From: Flavobacterium sp.
Lineage (GTDB): Bacteria > Bacteroidota > Bacteroidia > Flavobacteriales > Flavobacteriaceae
DNA length: 64,000 nucleotides
Direction: 5' to 3'
NCBI RefSeq assembly: GCF_017744675.1
Contig: NZ_JAGIAV010000006.1
Span: forward strand, 1-64,000
Every line of letters begins with the position of its first letter. The stretch's first letter is position 1. The notes under the pieces are model-generated. The model was not told the origin of the DNA. It searched no databases and worked only from the letters and a program-made list of their open reading frames with translations. Both the position numbers and the translations under genes were made by a program. Shown in pieces: positions 35,830-45,773 of the stretch.

Positions 35830-37923
35830 ATGAGAAAAAAATTTTTCTGTTCTATATTGTTTATTATTTTATTGCAATTTCAAGTCGTTTCTGCACAACA
35901 AGACGAATTTGATATCGTCAGGAAAAATATTTCAAACCATTTAATACAGATAACTAAAGTCACATCTGATGATTTGCTAAAACTACAGCAATCACAAAAG
36001 TCAGACGGAAGTTGGAGCGACATTGATTACGGAAGTTCAGCAATAACTTTATGGCAGCCGATAACGCATTTGCAGCGAATTAAAAATTACTCTATTGCGA
36101 TAAATAAAGAGCCGAACGATAAATTAAACGAGCAGATTATCGCAGGACTTCAGTATTGGCTAAAGACTGCTCCCAAAAGTAAAAATTGGTGGTACAATGA
36201 TATTGCGACACCACTTGCTATTGGCGAAATTCTGGTGCTTTTGGATGAGGCAAACCTTGTTTATCCAAAAGAATGTAAAGATGCTTTATTGGAATCAATG
36301 AAACGCGGAGATCCTTATAAAGAAAAAGGAGCAAACAAACTTGATATTGCCATGCATTATTTGTACAGAGCCTGTGCATCCAAAGATGAAAAATTAATGG
36401 ATTTGGCAGTAAACCAATTATTTGCTCCTATCGAGTTTTCAACTCTAGAAGGTCTGCAAAATGATTATTCTTATTTTCAGCACGGAAAACAATTGTACTT
36501 GGCAGGTTATGGCGTAGTATTCTTAATGGGCGAATATAAAGCAGCTTCGGCTGTTAAGAACACAAAATTTGCGCTCAGTAATGAAAAACTAAAATTGTTG
36601 CATACATATTTGACACAAACTTTCTTAAGAGCAATAAGAGGACGATATAGTGATTTCAATATCGAAGGGAGAAGCATATCCAGACCTGATATTTTGGACA
36701 AAAAGAACGCAATTCCAGATGGATACGCCGAAAATATGCTGCAAATATTAGCCATTGCCAAAAGCATAAATCCATTTGATGCTGTAGAAATTGAAAATGC
36801 AATAAAACGGATTAAGGAAGATAGGCCTGCATCATTCGGCATAGAATCTTTTCATAAACAATTTTATTGCGCTGATTATACTTTGCATCAGCGAAAGAAC
36901 TATGCATTCAATGTCAGAACGGTTTCCTCAAGAACAAAACGAACTGAAACAGGTAATGGAGAAAATTTATTCGGACAATTTTTAGCCGATGGCGCCACAA
37001 ATATCCAACGAACTGGAAATGAATATTTCAATATAATGCCTTTATGGGAATGGGATAAAATACCCGGCATCACAAGCAGGGATTATCCAAATAACCTTCC
37101 CGCAATAATTGAATGGGGCGAAAACGGAAGCACCGATTTTGTTGGTGGCATCAGCGATGAAAAGTACGGATGCACGGTTTACGACATGAATTACAATGAT
37201 GTAAGAGCCAAGAAAACATGGTTCTTTTTCGATAAAGAAATTGTTTGTTTAGGAACAGGTATAAATAGTAATTCAGAAGAAAACATCACAACGACCTTGA
37301 ATCAATGCTGGCTGAAAGGCGAGGTTAAAATTGGAAATCACCCTTCTTTAGTGGCAGAAACTGAAAAATTAGAAAATCCGTCATGGATATGGCATGATAG
37401 AATTGGATATTATTTTTTGCAACAAACAAAAGCAACAGTAAGCACGAATGCACAAAAAGGAAGCTGGAAATACATTAACAAAGGATATAGCGATGCCGAT
37501 ATTGAAGGAAAAGTGTTCAAACTCTTTATTGATCATGGAGCGAAACCCATAAATAAAAGTTATGCCTATTGCGTTTTGCCCGATATTTCGCTGAAAAAAA
37601 TGAATAAAAGTGTAGATAATATCGATATTGTAGCCAACAATAATGAGGTTCAAGCTGTGGCAAATAACGGACTGAAAATGATGCAGATTTGTTTTTACAA
37701 ACCTCAGGCTTTGATTTATAAACAATTGAAAATAACAGTCGATCAGCCCTCTTTGATGCTTATTAAAAATATTAATGAGAATCAGCCAGAAATTTGGATT
37801 TCAGATCCGTCTCAGAAATTATCAGAAATAACTATCTTAGTTGAAATGAACAACAAAACCATATCTAAGAAAATAAGACTGCCTGATAATGAAAATAAAG
37901 GACAGTCAGTAAAGATCAATTGA
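35830..37923 (+). CDS. PL8 polysaccharide lyase, chondroitinase AC type
   Basis: 697 residues from the ATG at 35830 (a GTG at 35821 is also in frame), essentially the length of Pedobacter heparinus chondroitinase AC (700 as I recall). Signal peptide ends VVSAQ. The alpha/alpha toroid holds H218 (FQHGKQ), Y227 (LAGYG), R281 and R285 (IEGRSISRP). Then E373 and N376 (TETGN) begin the beta-sandwich half. These match the published AC-lyase residues H225, Y234, R288, R292, E371 and N374 in spacing. It cleaves chondroitin sulfate and/or hyaluronan by beta-elimination, giving unsaturated disaccharides for GH88. No sorting tail, so probably periplasmic. Confidence 0.93.
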   Translation: MRKKFFCSILFIILLQFQVVSAQQDEFDIVRKNISNHLIQITKVTSDDLLKLQQSQKSDGSWSDIDYGSSAITLWQPITHLQRIKNYSIAINKEPNDKLNEQIIAGLQYWLKTAPKSKNWWYNDIATPLAIGEILVLLDEANLVYPKECKDALLESMKRGDPYKEKGANKLDIAMHYLYRACASKDEKLMDLAVNQLFAPIEFSTLEGLQNDYSYFQHGKQLYLAGYGVVFLMGEYKAASAVKNTKFALSNEKLKLLHTYLTQTFLRAIRGRYSDFNIEGRSISRPDILDKKNAIPDGYAENMLQILAIAKSINPFDAVEIENAIKRIKEDRPASFGIESFHKQFYCADYTLHQRKNYAFNVRTVSSRTKRTETGNGENLFGQFLADGATNIQRTGNEYFNIMPLWEWDKIPGITSRDYPNNLPAIIEWGENGSTDFVGGISDEKYGCTVYDMNYNDVRAKKTWFFFDKEIVCLGTGINSNSEENITTTLNQCWLKGEVKIGNHPSLVAETEKLENPSWIWHDRIGYYFLQQTKATVSTNAQKGSWKYINKGYSDADIEGKVFKLFIDHGAKPINKSYAYCVLPDISLKKMNKSVDNIDIVANNNEVQAVANNGLKMMQICFYKPQALIYKQLKITVDQPSLMLIKNINENQPEIWISDPSQKLSEITILVEMNNKTISKKIRLPDNENKGQSVKIN

Positions 37924-37983
37924 TTTGATGTTGGATCATTATCATTTTTTACAAGCATTGATTTTTTTTGAAATACTATTAAA

Positions 37984-40347
37984 ATGAAAAAAATACTATT
38001 TATATGTTTTGTTTTTTGCCATTTGATTGTTGTAGGTCAAGGCAATTCAGTAACATCAAGCGCTCAAACTTCTGCCAAAGGTGATTTTACTTTAGGAAAC
38101 AGGGAATTTCTTTTAAACGGAAAACCTTTTTTGATCAGAGCTGCCGAACTTCATTATCCTCGTATTCCAAAACAATATTGGGATCAGCGTATAAAAAACT
38201 GCAGGGCGATGGGAATGAATACGATCTGTATTTATCTTTTTTGGAATTATCATGAAGAAGAACAGGACAAATTTGATTTCAGCGGAGAAAAAGATATTGT
38301 CCAATTCGTTAAACTTATACAAGAAAACGGCATGTACTGCATCATTCGTCCAGGACCTTATGTTTGCGCCGAATGGGATATGGGAGGATTGCCTTGGTGG
38401 TTGTTGAAAAAAGAAAACATCCAGTTAAGAACACTTTCAGATCCGTTTTTTATGGCTCGCGCTTCAAAATTTTTAGGTGAAGTTGGCAAGCGTCTCGCAC
38501 CTCTACAAATACAAAATGGCGGTCCAATTATTATGGCGCAGGTAGAAAATGAATATGCGGCTTTTGGGAATAGCAGTGAGTACATGGAAGTAATGCGAAA
38601 AAATCTTCGAAGTGCAGGATTTGACAAAGTACAATTAATGCGTTGCGACTGGGGTTCCAATTTTGATGCCTACAAAACCGATCCTGAAGTTGCCATTACT
38701 TTAAACTTTGGCGCAGGTTCGAATATCGAAAAACAATTTGGAAGGTTTAAAGAACAGCATCCTACAGCGCCATTAATGTGCAGTGAATATTGGACAGGTT
38801 GGTATGACAGATACGGTCTGCAGCATGAAACAAGATCTGTTGATACTTTTATAGGCAGTCTAAAAGAAATGCTAGATCAGAAAATCTCGTTTAGTTTGTA
38901 TATGGCGCATGGAGGAACAAATTTTGGGCAATGGGGAGGAGCAAATTCAGGGCCTTATACGGCAATGGTTACTTCCTATGATTATGACGCACCTATAAGC
39001 GAACAAGGAAATATTGGCGAAAAGTTTTATGCCGTTCGAGATTTGCTGAAAAATTATCTTAATCCTGGTGAGACTTTGGGAGAAATTCCAAATCAAATTT
39101 CGGTAATGGAAATTCCGAAAATACAATTCACACAAAGCGCCTCTTTATTTGAAAATCTGCCAAAAGGGAAAAAATCAGCCACTATTCAATCTATGGAAAT
39201 GTTTGATCAAGGCTGGGGCAGAATTAATTACAGAACTAACTTGACTGCATCAGAAAAGCCTCGAAAATTAATCGTTACAGAAGTCCATGATTGGGCGCAG
39301 GTTTATGTAGATGGAAAATTAATTGGCGTATTTGACCGAGATAAATCCAGCAATGTAATGGAGATTCCGCCAACCAAAGACAAAGCCGTTTTGGATATTT
39401 TGGTAGAAGGAACAGGAAGAATCAATTACGGAAAAGATATTCTGGACAGAAAAGGAATTACCGAAAAAGTGGAATTGAAAGATGCCAAAGGAACAACTGA
39501 ACTAAAGAATTGGACAGTTTATAATTTTCCGGTAGATTATGATTTTCAGTCAAATAAAAAGTACAATAATACGAAACCAATTGGTCCGGCTTGGTATAAA
39601 GCTAATTTTACTTTAAGCAAAACCGATGATACTTATCTCGATGTTAGTACTTGGGGTAAAGGAATGGTTTGGGTGAACGGACACAACATTGGACGTTTTT
39701 GGAAAATCGGTCCGCAACAAGCACTGTACATGCCAGGTGTTTGGCTTAAAAAAGGACAAAATGAAATTATTGTTTTGGATTTGGAAAAACCAGTTGAAGC
39801 GTCTATAACGGGAATAAATCACCCAATTTTGGATAAAATTAATTCAGATGTTTCGTTGCTGAGTAGAAAGCCTGGACAAGAACTGAAATTAGCAGGAGAA
39901 ACACCAATTTTAACAGGAACTTTTGATGCAACGGAAGATTGGAAGGAAGTGAATTTTGAGCAAACAATTTCAGGACGATATTTTTGTTTTGAAGCTATAA
40001 GCGCACAAAACAAAACAGATGCAAATGCGACAATGGCAGAAATTGAATTAATTGGTAAGGATGGCAAAGCAATATCTCCAAAAAAATGGAAATTACTTTA
40101 TGCGGATAGCGAAGAAATTACTACCTCAAACAATGTAGGAAGTTTTGTTTTTGATAAACAAGAATCAACAATGTGGCAAACTAGCCTTGTAGGCAAAAAG
40201 TCGAATTATCCGCATCAAATTGTGATTGATTTAGGACAGAATGAAGAAATTAAAAGCATTCGTTATCTGCCAAGAACTGATGGTGGAAAGAAAGGAATTA
40301 TAAAAGATTATAAACTTTATTTCAAGCTAGAACCTTTCAAATTTTAG
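37984..40347 (+). CDS. GH35 beta-galactosidase (secreted)
   Basis: 787 residues with a signal peptide (LIVVGQ). TIM barrel with FLIRAAELHYPRIP (49-62), GPYVCAEWDMGGLPWWL, acid/base E190 (QVENEYAAFG) and nucleophile E268 (CSEYWTGW), followed by HGGTNFG. Jelly-roll galactose-binding-like domains follow (GPAWYKANF, KGMVWVNGHNIGRFW). The last 130 residues look like an F5/8 type C (discoidin) module (WQTSLVGKKSNYPHQIVIDLG). Galactose is not part of chondroitin repeats, so the enzyme may target the linker region or a co-occurring glycan. A UUCG-loop terminator follows. Confidence 0.93.
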   Translation: MKKILFICFVFCHLIVVGQGNSVTSSAQTSAKGDFTLGNREFLLNGKPFLIRAAELHYPRIPKQYWDQRIKNCRAMGMNTICIYLFWNYHEEEQDKFDFSGEKDIVQFVKLIQENGMYCIIRPGPYVCAEWDMGGLPWWLLKKENIQLRTLSDPFFMARASKFLGEVGKRLAPLQIQNGGPIIMAQVENEYAAFGNSSEYMEVMRKNLRSAGFDKVQLMRCDWGSNFDAYKTDPEVAITLNFGAGSNIEKQFGRFKEQHPTAPLMCSEYWTGWYDRYGLQHETRSVDTFIGSLKEMLDQKISFSLYMAHGGTNFGQWGGANSGPYTAMVTSYDYDAPISEQGNIGEKFYAVRDLLKNYLNPGETLGEIPNQISVMEIPKIQFTQSASLFENLPKGKKSATIQSMEMFDQGWGRINYRTNLTASEKPRKLIVTEVHDWAQVYVDGKLIGVFDRDKSSNVMEIPPTKDKAVLDILVEGTGRINYGKDILDRKGITEKVELKDAKGTTELKNWTVYNFPVDYDFQSNKKYNNTKPIGPAWYKANFTLSKTDDTYLDVSTWGKGMVWVNGHNIGRFWKIGPQQALYMPGVWLKKGQNEIIVLDLEKPVEASITGINHPILDKINSDVSLLSRKPGQELKLAGETPILTGTFDATEDWKEVNFEQTISGRYFCFEAISAQNKTDANATMAEIELIGKDGKAISPKKWKLLYADSEEITTSNNVGSFVFDKQESTMWQTSLVGKKSNYPHQIVIDLGQNEEIKSIRYLPRTDGGKKGIIKDYKLYFKLEPFKF

Positions 40348-40383
40348 TTTTGAGATTTTTTAAGTGGAAAACATTACGATTAA

Positions 40384-40412
40384 TAAACAGCCTTCGGGCT
40401 GTTTATTTGTTT
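40384..40412 (+). terminator. UUCG-tetraloop terminator after GH35
   Basis: TAAACAGCC (40384-40392), loop TTCG, GGCTGTTTA (40397-40405), then TTTGTTTT. This ends the main enzyme operon and explains why the next gene has its own operator. Confidence 0.9.
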
Positions 40413-40439
40413 TAGATAGAATTGGTTAAAGTTGAGTAG

Positions 40440-40507
40440 TTTAGGATGATTTTTATCTAAAAAAGGAAGATTGTGTTCCAGTTTGTTTATTGGTAGAATT
40501 AGTTTTG
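40440..40507 (+). promoter_or_regulatory. Candidate HTCS operator and promoter, site 3 (large PL8 lyase)
   Basis: TTTAGGATGATTTTTATCTA (40440-40459) and AAAAGGAAGATTGTGTTCCA (40461-40480) are offset by 21 bp. A TAGTTTTG -7 box lies at 40500-40507, 39 bp from the start of the second repeat. Geometry is the same as at sites 1 and 2. The lyase ATG is at 40541. Confidence 0.68.
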
Positions 40508-40540
40508 ATATGAACTATTTAACTAACCAAAAACAGTTTT

Positions 40541-43500
40541 ATGAAAAATTATTACTCAATTTTACGATTTAAATTATGTTGCTGTTTTTTGCATGACCAG
40601 CAGAGATACAAAAAGTTTTATCATTTGATTAGTTGTCTGTTATTGTTTTTTGCGGTCTCGCATCAAGCAAATGCACAGGATATTCTTTATCAGGACGATT
40701 TTGAAGGCGCGGCCACAGGATGGATTAACAGTTATAGTGTTTTGGATGCAAGTACTTCGGTATCGCCAACACATTCGCTGAAATACACTCGAGCAAGCAC
40801 AAGTTTTTCGCTTTTCGCAGGACCCGATATTACAGCTGGTTTTACGATTGGGCAAAGTTATAACGCATCGATAATGGTAAAAACAGCTCTTACAGGAGGA
40901 TCTGCAACTGAAGGAGCAAAATTGGTTTTAGTGGCTTATAACGGAACTACATTTATAAGTTCGACTACGACAACAGCTACAAGAGCAACAGACTGGATAC
41001 ATCTAACAACGAGTAATTATGTTGTTCCTGCTAATACAACAAAACTGAGAGTGTATGTACAATTGGATTCAAATGCAATTGGAACGGCTTGGTTTGATGA
41101 TGCTAAAGTATATAAAACACCTGTTGCACCTCCTTCAGACACTGTTTATCAAAGTGATTTTGAAGATGCAGCAACTGGATGGATAAACAGTTACAGTGTT
41201 CTCGATGTAAGCACTTCAGTGTCGCCAACGCATTCATTAAAATATACAAGAGCTAGTACACAATTTTCATTATGGGCTGGACCTGATATCACTAGTGGTT
41301 TTACAATTGGCCAAAGCTATAATGCTTCGATAATGGCAAAAACGTTGCTTAACGGAGGTTCGGCAACAGAAGGGGCGAAATTGGTTTTGGTGGCTTACAA
41401 TGGAACCACATCAATAGGATCTTCTTCTATTACAGCTTCAAGAGCAACCGATTGGACCTTATTGACAACCAACAATTTTACAATTCCTGTCAATACTACT
41501 AAATTAAGAGTATATGTGGCTTTAGATGCTAATGCTGTGGGCACTGCTTGGTTTGATGATGTTAAAGTCTTTAAAACACCGCCGCCAGGCCAACAAAAAT
41601 ATAGTTTTGACACAGCTGTTCCTGCCAATTTTTCTTCATCTGAAGGAACACTTGCAATTAGTTCAGAGCATTATAAGGATGGAGGAAAAGCGCTTAAATG
41701 GAACGCAAATGGAAATTCAGTTTTAACGGCGAGTAACTTAGGGATTACATCAGCTCAAACAGGATCTTTTAGTGCAAGCAATGCCCAATTTTATGTCTAC
41801 AGCCAAAAAGTAAGCAATGATACGCTTGTTTTTCGATTTTATGATACTGGAGGTGTATTGAAACGTGAAGGCCATATGCTGTTGAATTATAAGGGTTGGA
41901 GAGATTATCACCGCAGTTATCGTTACGATTACAATTACGAAAATGAATTGCCTGCTTTCGCTCTCGGAAAAATGGAAATTATTTACAAACCTGAAAACCC
42001 AAATACTGCAAATACAATTTATCTTGATACCTTTACTATGTATGGAGATAGCCAGACTAGAACTCCAGGTCCTCACATGAAATTGGATATGATTCATTTT
42101 CCGAAGGGAGATCCTGCTAAAATGGATTTTTTTGAAGGTGTAGGGGCAACAGCATACAATTGTTATAATCAAACCGTTCCTATTGCTCCTCCATCATCAG
42201 GGCAGGAGCAGGCAGATGTTTCTGTCATAAAATCGAGATACCCACGTCCTGTCTATATTCCAGTTGCCGCTGATGTACAAGCTGCTAAAGATTATGTTGC
42301 CGCTTGCAATATTACCCGTAATGCAGATGGCTCTATTACTGGCAAAGGATTGACCACTGAGATTGAAGACCCAAATTCATTGGTTACTATATCAACCCAT
42401 GTTGGTAATTTAGCCCGAGCGGCGGTTAGAAATAGTGATACTGATGCCAGAGCTAAGTTGCAGCTTTTTGTGGAATATTTATTGGATCAGGGACTTGCTG
42501 AAGGAGGTAGAAACTCTATACAGTCAAATAATTACACTCCTTGTCAAAACTTTCCAGTTGGCTTTTTACAAAGTCTGTCAGATTATTATGGAGCTGGCAC
42601 TGCTGCACTTGCTCCAGAACTTAGAGCTGAAGTAATCAAAATGCTAAAATGGTCTAACGAATATAATGTTATCTATCATCCAGGGACACCATTTCTTCCA
42701 GTAAATACCGATATGATTCATTTAAAATCGACGTTTTGGCTAGAAATGGCTACATTGGATTCTGATGTAGACAATCAAGTACGCGACTTAAAAGCCGCAT
42801 CGCGTTATTTGAGTCTATTTACCAATACTACGCAAGGAGAAAGTGACGGTTTGAAACCTGACGGAAATGGTGCGCACCATGGGATTGCACATATGCGATA
42901 TATGTATGCATTAGGCACTTGGACTGAAAGAGCTTATTCTTTAAGAAATACAGCTTATAAGATCAGTCCGCAAGCGTATGATAATATGTCGAATGCCTTT
43001 AAAACATTAGCTCTGCAAACTTCTAAAGGAGTCGTTTATCCAATGTCAATCTCAGGAAGAATTCCAGAGGAAAATTTTCCTATTACTACAGGAAATTTTC
43101 AGCATTTGGTCGAAGTAGGAGGAGATTTAAAAGGGACTGGGTATGAATCTAATCTAGCGACTTTTTATAATTATGTTTACCAAAATAATTTTTATCCTGT
43201 GCAGACAGCCCAAATGGACGGATATTATCATTTTAACTATGCCAATTTAGGCGTTAAGCGAAAAAATAATTGGATTGCCATGGCGAAAGGTTTGACTGAT
43301 AATTTGTGGGGATCTGAGATTTATGCTGCTCAAAACAGATACGGAAGATATCAAAGTTATGGCGCTTTGGAAGTGTTGTATAATGGTAATCGTGCTGAAA
43401 GCGGAGTGCCAACTACTTTAGGAGGAGATGGCTGGGATTGGAATGTAACTCCAGGCGCCACAACAATTCATTTACCTTATAATGAGCTGCAAGCTAAAGT

Positions 43501-45676
43501 TGATATAGCTACTGAGTACCAGAAAAAGAGTTTTGCCGGCGCTTTATCTTTAGGGCAAAACGGGATTTTTGCAATGGATTTTCTTGAAGATTCAGCAAAT
43601 GGGGCAAGATACAGTGCTAACAATTTAAAATTCCATAAATCGGTATTTACATTCGACAATATCTTTGTATGCTTGGGAAGCGGCATTAGTTCTACAAATA
43701 GCGTAAGCAATACTGCTACCAATTTATTTCAGGCAATATCTACCACAGACAATCCTTCAATTTATGTTAATTCTGATGCAGCAATTGCAGATGCGACTTA
43801 CAATAATGTTCTATCTACTGAGAGTAATAGTGCTTGGATCGTAAGCGGTCAAACAACAGGTTATTTTGTACCGCAAGGAGCAGGTGATATTACAGTTGGA
43901 AGAGGATCACAAACCACTCCTGTATATTCAACAAAAACGGGTTCGCCAACCGCTACCGCTAATTTTAGTAAAGCATATATTAGCCATGGAAAATCACCAA
44001 GCGATGCGAAATATCAATTTGTAATGGTTCCTGGCACCACACCGCAAGATATGGCTGCATTGAGCACTAGGATTAATAATGGAGAACTCTATCAGGTATT
44101 GAAACAGACAGACAGTCTTCATGCCGTTAAATATTTGCCAGAAGACCTGACTTCTTATGCTTTCTTTACAGGCGCAAAAAATATTAATATTGGCAAGGTA
44201 AACAGCATATCAGGTGAAGCTTTAGTTGGAATAAAGGAAATAAATGGCACATTGGAAATTACAGCTAATAATCCTAATTTAAATACAGTTTCAGATCCGA
44301 TTACATCTTGGCGTTCTTCTGTTTATTATTTAACGATTAAACTGAACGGAAAATGGAAAGCAGCTGTAAATCCAAATGCTGTTCAGGTTACTTTAGAAGG
44401 AGAAAACACGATTTTGAGCTATTCATTGATTGATGGCTTCTCCAAAGCATTGACTCTGATTCCTTATAATGAAGCGCCGACAGTATCGATTACTTCTCCT
44501 ATTATTGACTCAAGTTTTAATCAAGGTGAGAATATTGCAATCACAGCCAACGCCGCAGATACAGACGGAACAATTTCCAAAGTTGAATTTTTTCAAGGAG
44601 AAACAAAATTAGGCGAAGTTACAACGGCTCCTTATAATTTCGTTTGGACAAATGTCGCAGCAGATTCTTATGCTTTAACAGCAAAAGCAACTGATGACAA
44701 AGGCGCTGTAACAACTTCAGAGGTTGTGAATATTTCTGTAAATGCTTTGCCAACAATTGAAATTACTTCCCCTGTAAATAATTCAAGTTTTAATGCTCCA
44801 GCAAATATTACGATAACTGCTGATGCAATTGATTCTGATGGAAGTATTTCTAAAGTTGAATTCTTTGAAGGGGATAATAAATTGGGAGAAGTCTTTTCCG
44901 CTCCTTATATTTTTGACTGGGATAATGTGCCTGTAGGCTCTTATACTTTGACGGCAAAAGCGACAGATAATAATGGAGCAATAGCAACTTCTTCCATTAT
45001 AAATATAAATATAGAATGTCCTTTTGTTGAGGTGTTAATTCCGGATGTTTATGCGATGAATTCTGCTGTTGACGATAAAAATACGATTTACATAGGTTAT
45101 GGGCCAACTTCTCTCACTCTAACCGCAATTTTACAAGGCAACCAAGATTGTAGCTATACTTGGAATACGGCAGAACATACTCAATCTATTTCAGTGTCTG
45201 AAGCAGGGACTTATACGGTTATTGCAACCTACACAGGAGGCTGTCAATCTACCGCCTCAATTGAAATAAACGCTATGGATGTAAGATGTGGAAATAAAAA
45301 TGATAAAGTGCAGATTTGCCATAATAACAATGTCATTTGTGTAGCGCCAAGCGCAGTTCAGGCTCATTTGAATCATGGAGACAAACTAGGTTCTTGTACA
45401 AACTCTGCAAAAAAAGCATTTAATGAAGAAGAGGTAGAATCCTTAAATATGGTGTTGTATCCAAATCCAGTGCGGGATCGCTTCATTGTAAATGTGCCTA
45501 AATTGGAAGCAAATGCAACGATAACAATATACGATACTGTTGGAAACAAAATTAGAGGCCTTAGTCTTTCAAGTAATAACCAAGTCATAAACGTTGTTGA
45601 TCTTCCAACTGGAACTTATTTTGCAGTTATTCAAAATGGAATTGATATTTTGCAAAGCAAAATCGTTAAGGAATAA
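40541..45676 (+). CDS. Large secreted PL8 lyase, chondroitinase ABC type, with T9SS sorting tail
   Basis: 1711 residues. Signal peptide ends SHQANAQ (46). Two near-identical binding-type modules lie at 47-194 and 200-347. A lyase region of chondroitin ABC type spans about 355-1310. Catalytic set H780 and Y787 (HHGIAHMRYMY), R840 (ISGRIPE), E926 (WGSEIYAAQNRYGRYQS) and GWDWNVTPGATTIHLP. Spacing agrees with H501, Y508, R560, E653 of Proteus chondroitinase ABC. Two Ig-like modules (about 1313-1400 and 1404-1492, SKVEFFxGxxKLGEV) and a Cys/His motif at 1590-1619 (VQICHNNNVICV, AHLNHGDKLGSC) follow. A type A T9SS tail covers about 1637-1711 (LYPNPV, then LPTGTYFAVI). It should be secreted or anchored at the surface, making the first cuts in chondroitin/dermatan sulfate. 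Confidence 0.94.
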   Translation: MKNYYSILRFKLCCCFLHDQQRYKKFYHLISCLLLFFAVSHQANAQDILYQDDFEGAATGWINSYSVLDASTSVSPTHSLKYTRASTSFSLFAGPDITAGFTIGQSYNASIMVKTALTGGSATEGAKLVLVAYNGTTFISSTTTTATRATDWIHLTTSNYVVPANTTKLRVYVQLDSNAIGTAWFDDAKVYKTPVAPPSDTVYQSDFEDAATGWINSYSVLDVSTSVSPTHSLKYTRASTQFSLWAGPDITSGFTIGQSYNASIMAKTLLNGGSATEGAKLVLVAYNGTTSIGSSSITASRATDWTLLTTNNFTIPVNTTKLRVYVALDANAVGTAWFDDVKVFKTPPPGQQKYSFDTAVPANFSSSEGTLAISSEHYKDGGKALKWNANGNSVLTASNLGITSAQTGSFSASNAQFYVYSQKVSNDTLVFRFYDTGGVLKREGHMLLNYKGWRDYHRSYRYDYNYENELPAFALGKMEIIYKPENPNTANTIYLDTFTMYGDSQTRTPGPHMKLDMIHFPKGDPAKMDFFEGVGATAYNCYNQTVPIAPPSSGQEQADVSVIKSRYPRPVYIPVAADVQAAKDYVAACNITRNADGSITGKGLTTEIEDPNSLVTISTHVGNLARAAVRNSDTDARAKLQLFVEYLLDQGLAEGGRNSIQSNNYTPCQNFPVGFLQSLSDYYGAGTAALAPELRAEVIKMLKWSNEYNVIYHPGTPFLPVNTDMIHLKSTFWLEMATLDSDVDNQVRDLKAASRYLSLFTNTTQGESDGLKPDGNGAHHGIAHMRYMYALGTWTERAYSLRNTAYKISPQAYDNMSNAFKTLALQTSKGVVYPMSISGRIPEENFPITTGNFQHLVEVGGDLKGTGYESNLATFYNYVYQNNFYPVQTAQMDGYYHFNYANLGVKRKNNWIAMAKGLTDNLWGSEIYAAQNRYGRYQSYGALEVLYNGNRAESGVPTTLGGDGWDWNVTPGATTIHLPYNELQAKVDIATEYQKKSFAGALSLGQNGIFAMDFLEDSANGARYSANNLKFHKSVFTFDNIFVCLGSGISSTNSVSNTATNLFQAISTTDNPSIYVNSDAAIADATYNNVLSTESNSAWIVSGQTTGYFVPQGAGDITVGRGSQTTPVYSTKTGSPTATANFSKAYISHGKSPSDAKYQFVMVPGTTPQDMAALSTRINNGELYQVLKQTDSLHAVKYLPEDLTSYAFFTGAKNINIGKVNSISGEALVGIKEINGTLEITANNPNLNTVSDPITSWRSSVYYLTIKLNGKWKAAVNPNAVQVTLEGENTILSYSLIDGFSKALTLIPYNEAPTVSITSPIIDSSFNQGENIAITANAADTDGTISKVEFFQGETKLGEVTTAPYNFVWTNVAADSYALTAKATDDKGAVTTSEVVNISVNALPTIEITSPVNNSSFNAPANITITADAIDSDGSISKVEFFEGDNKLGEVFSAPYIFDWDNVPVGSYTLTAKATDNNGAIATSSIININIECPFVEVLIPDVYAMNSAVDDKNTIYIGYGPTSLTLTAILQGNQDCSYTWNTAEHTQSISVSEAGTYTVIATYTGGCQSTASIEINAMDVRCGNKNDKVQICHNNNVICVAPSAVQAHLNHGDKLGSCTNSAKKAFNEEEVESLNMVLYPNPVRDRFIVNVPKLEANATITIYDTVGNKIRGLSLSSNNQVINVVDLPTGTYFAVIQNGIDILQSKIVKE
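40679..41581 (+). repeat. Tandem 148-residue module duplication inside the large lyase gene
   Basis: Unit A is 40679-41122 and unit B 41138-41581, period 459 bp (153 codons). Protein identity is very high (shared GWINSYSVLD, STSVSPTHSLKYTRAST, GFTIGQSYNASIM, GTAWFDD). DNA has diverged mainly at third positions, so selection holds the protein. The fold looks like a carbohydrate-binding beta-sandwich, but no known family is assigned. Confidence 0.88.
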
Positions 45677-45773
45677 ATTTATATAAGTTTAAACTCTTGT
45701 GTGTTCATTTGCCACAATTTTGCCACAAAAGTTCTGAGCGTTTCTAAAAGACTTGAAAAAATGGAGCAAAAAC

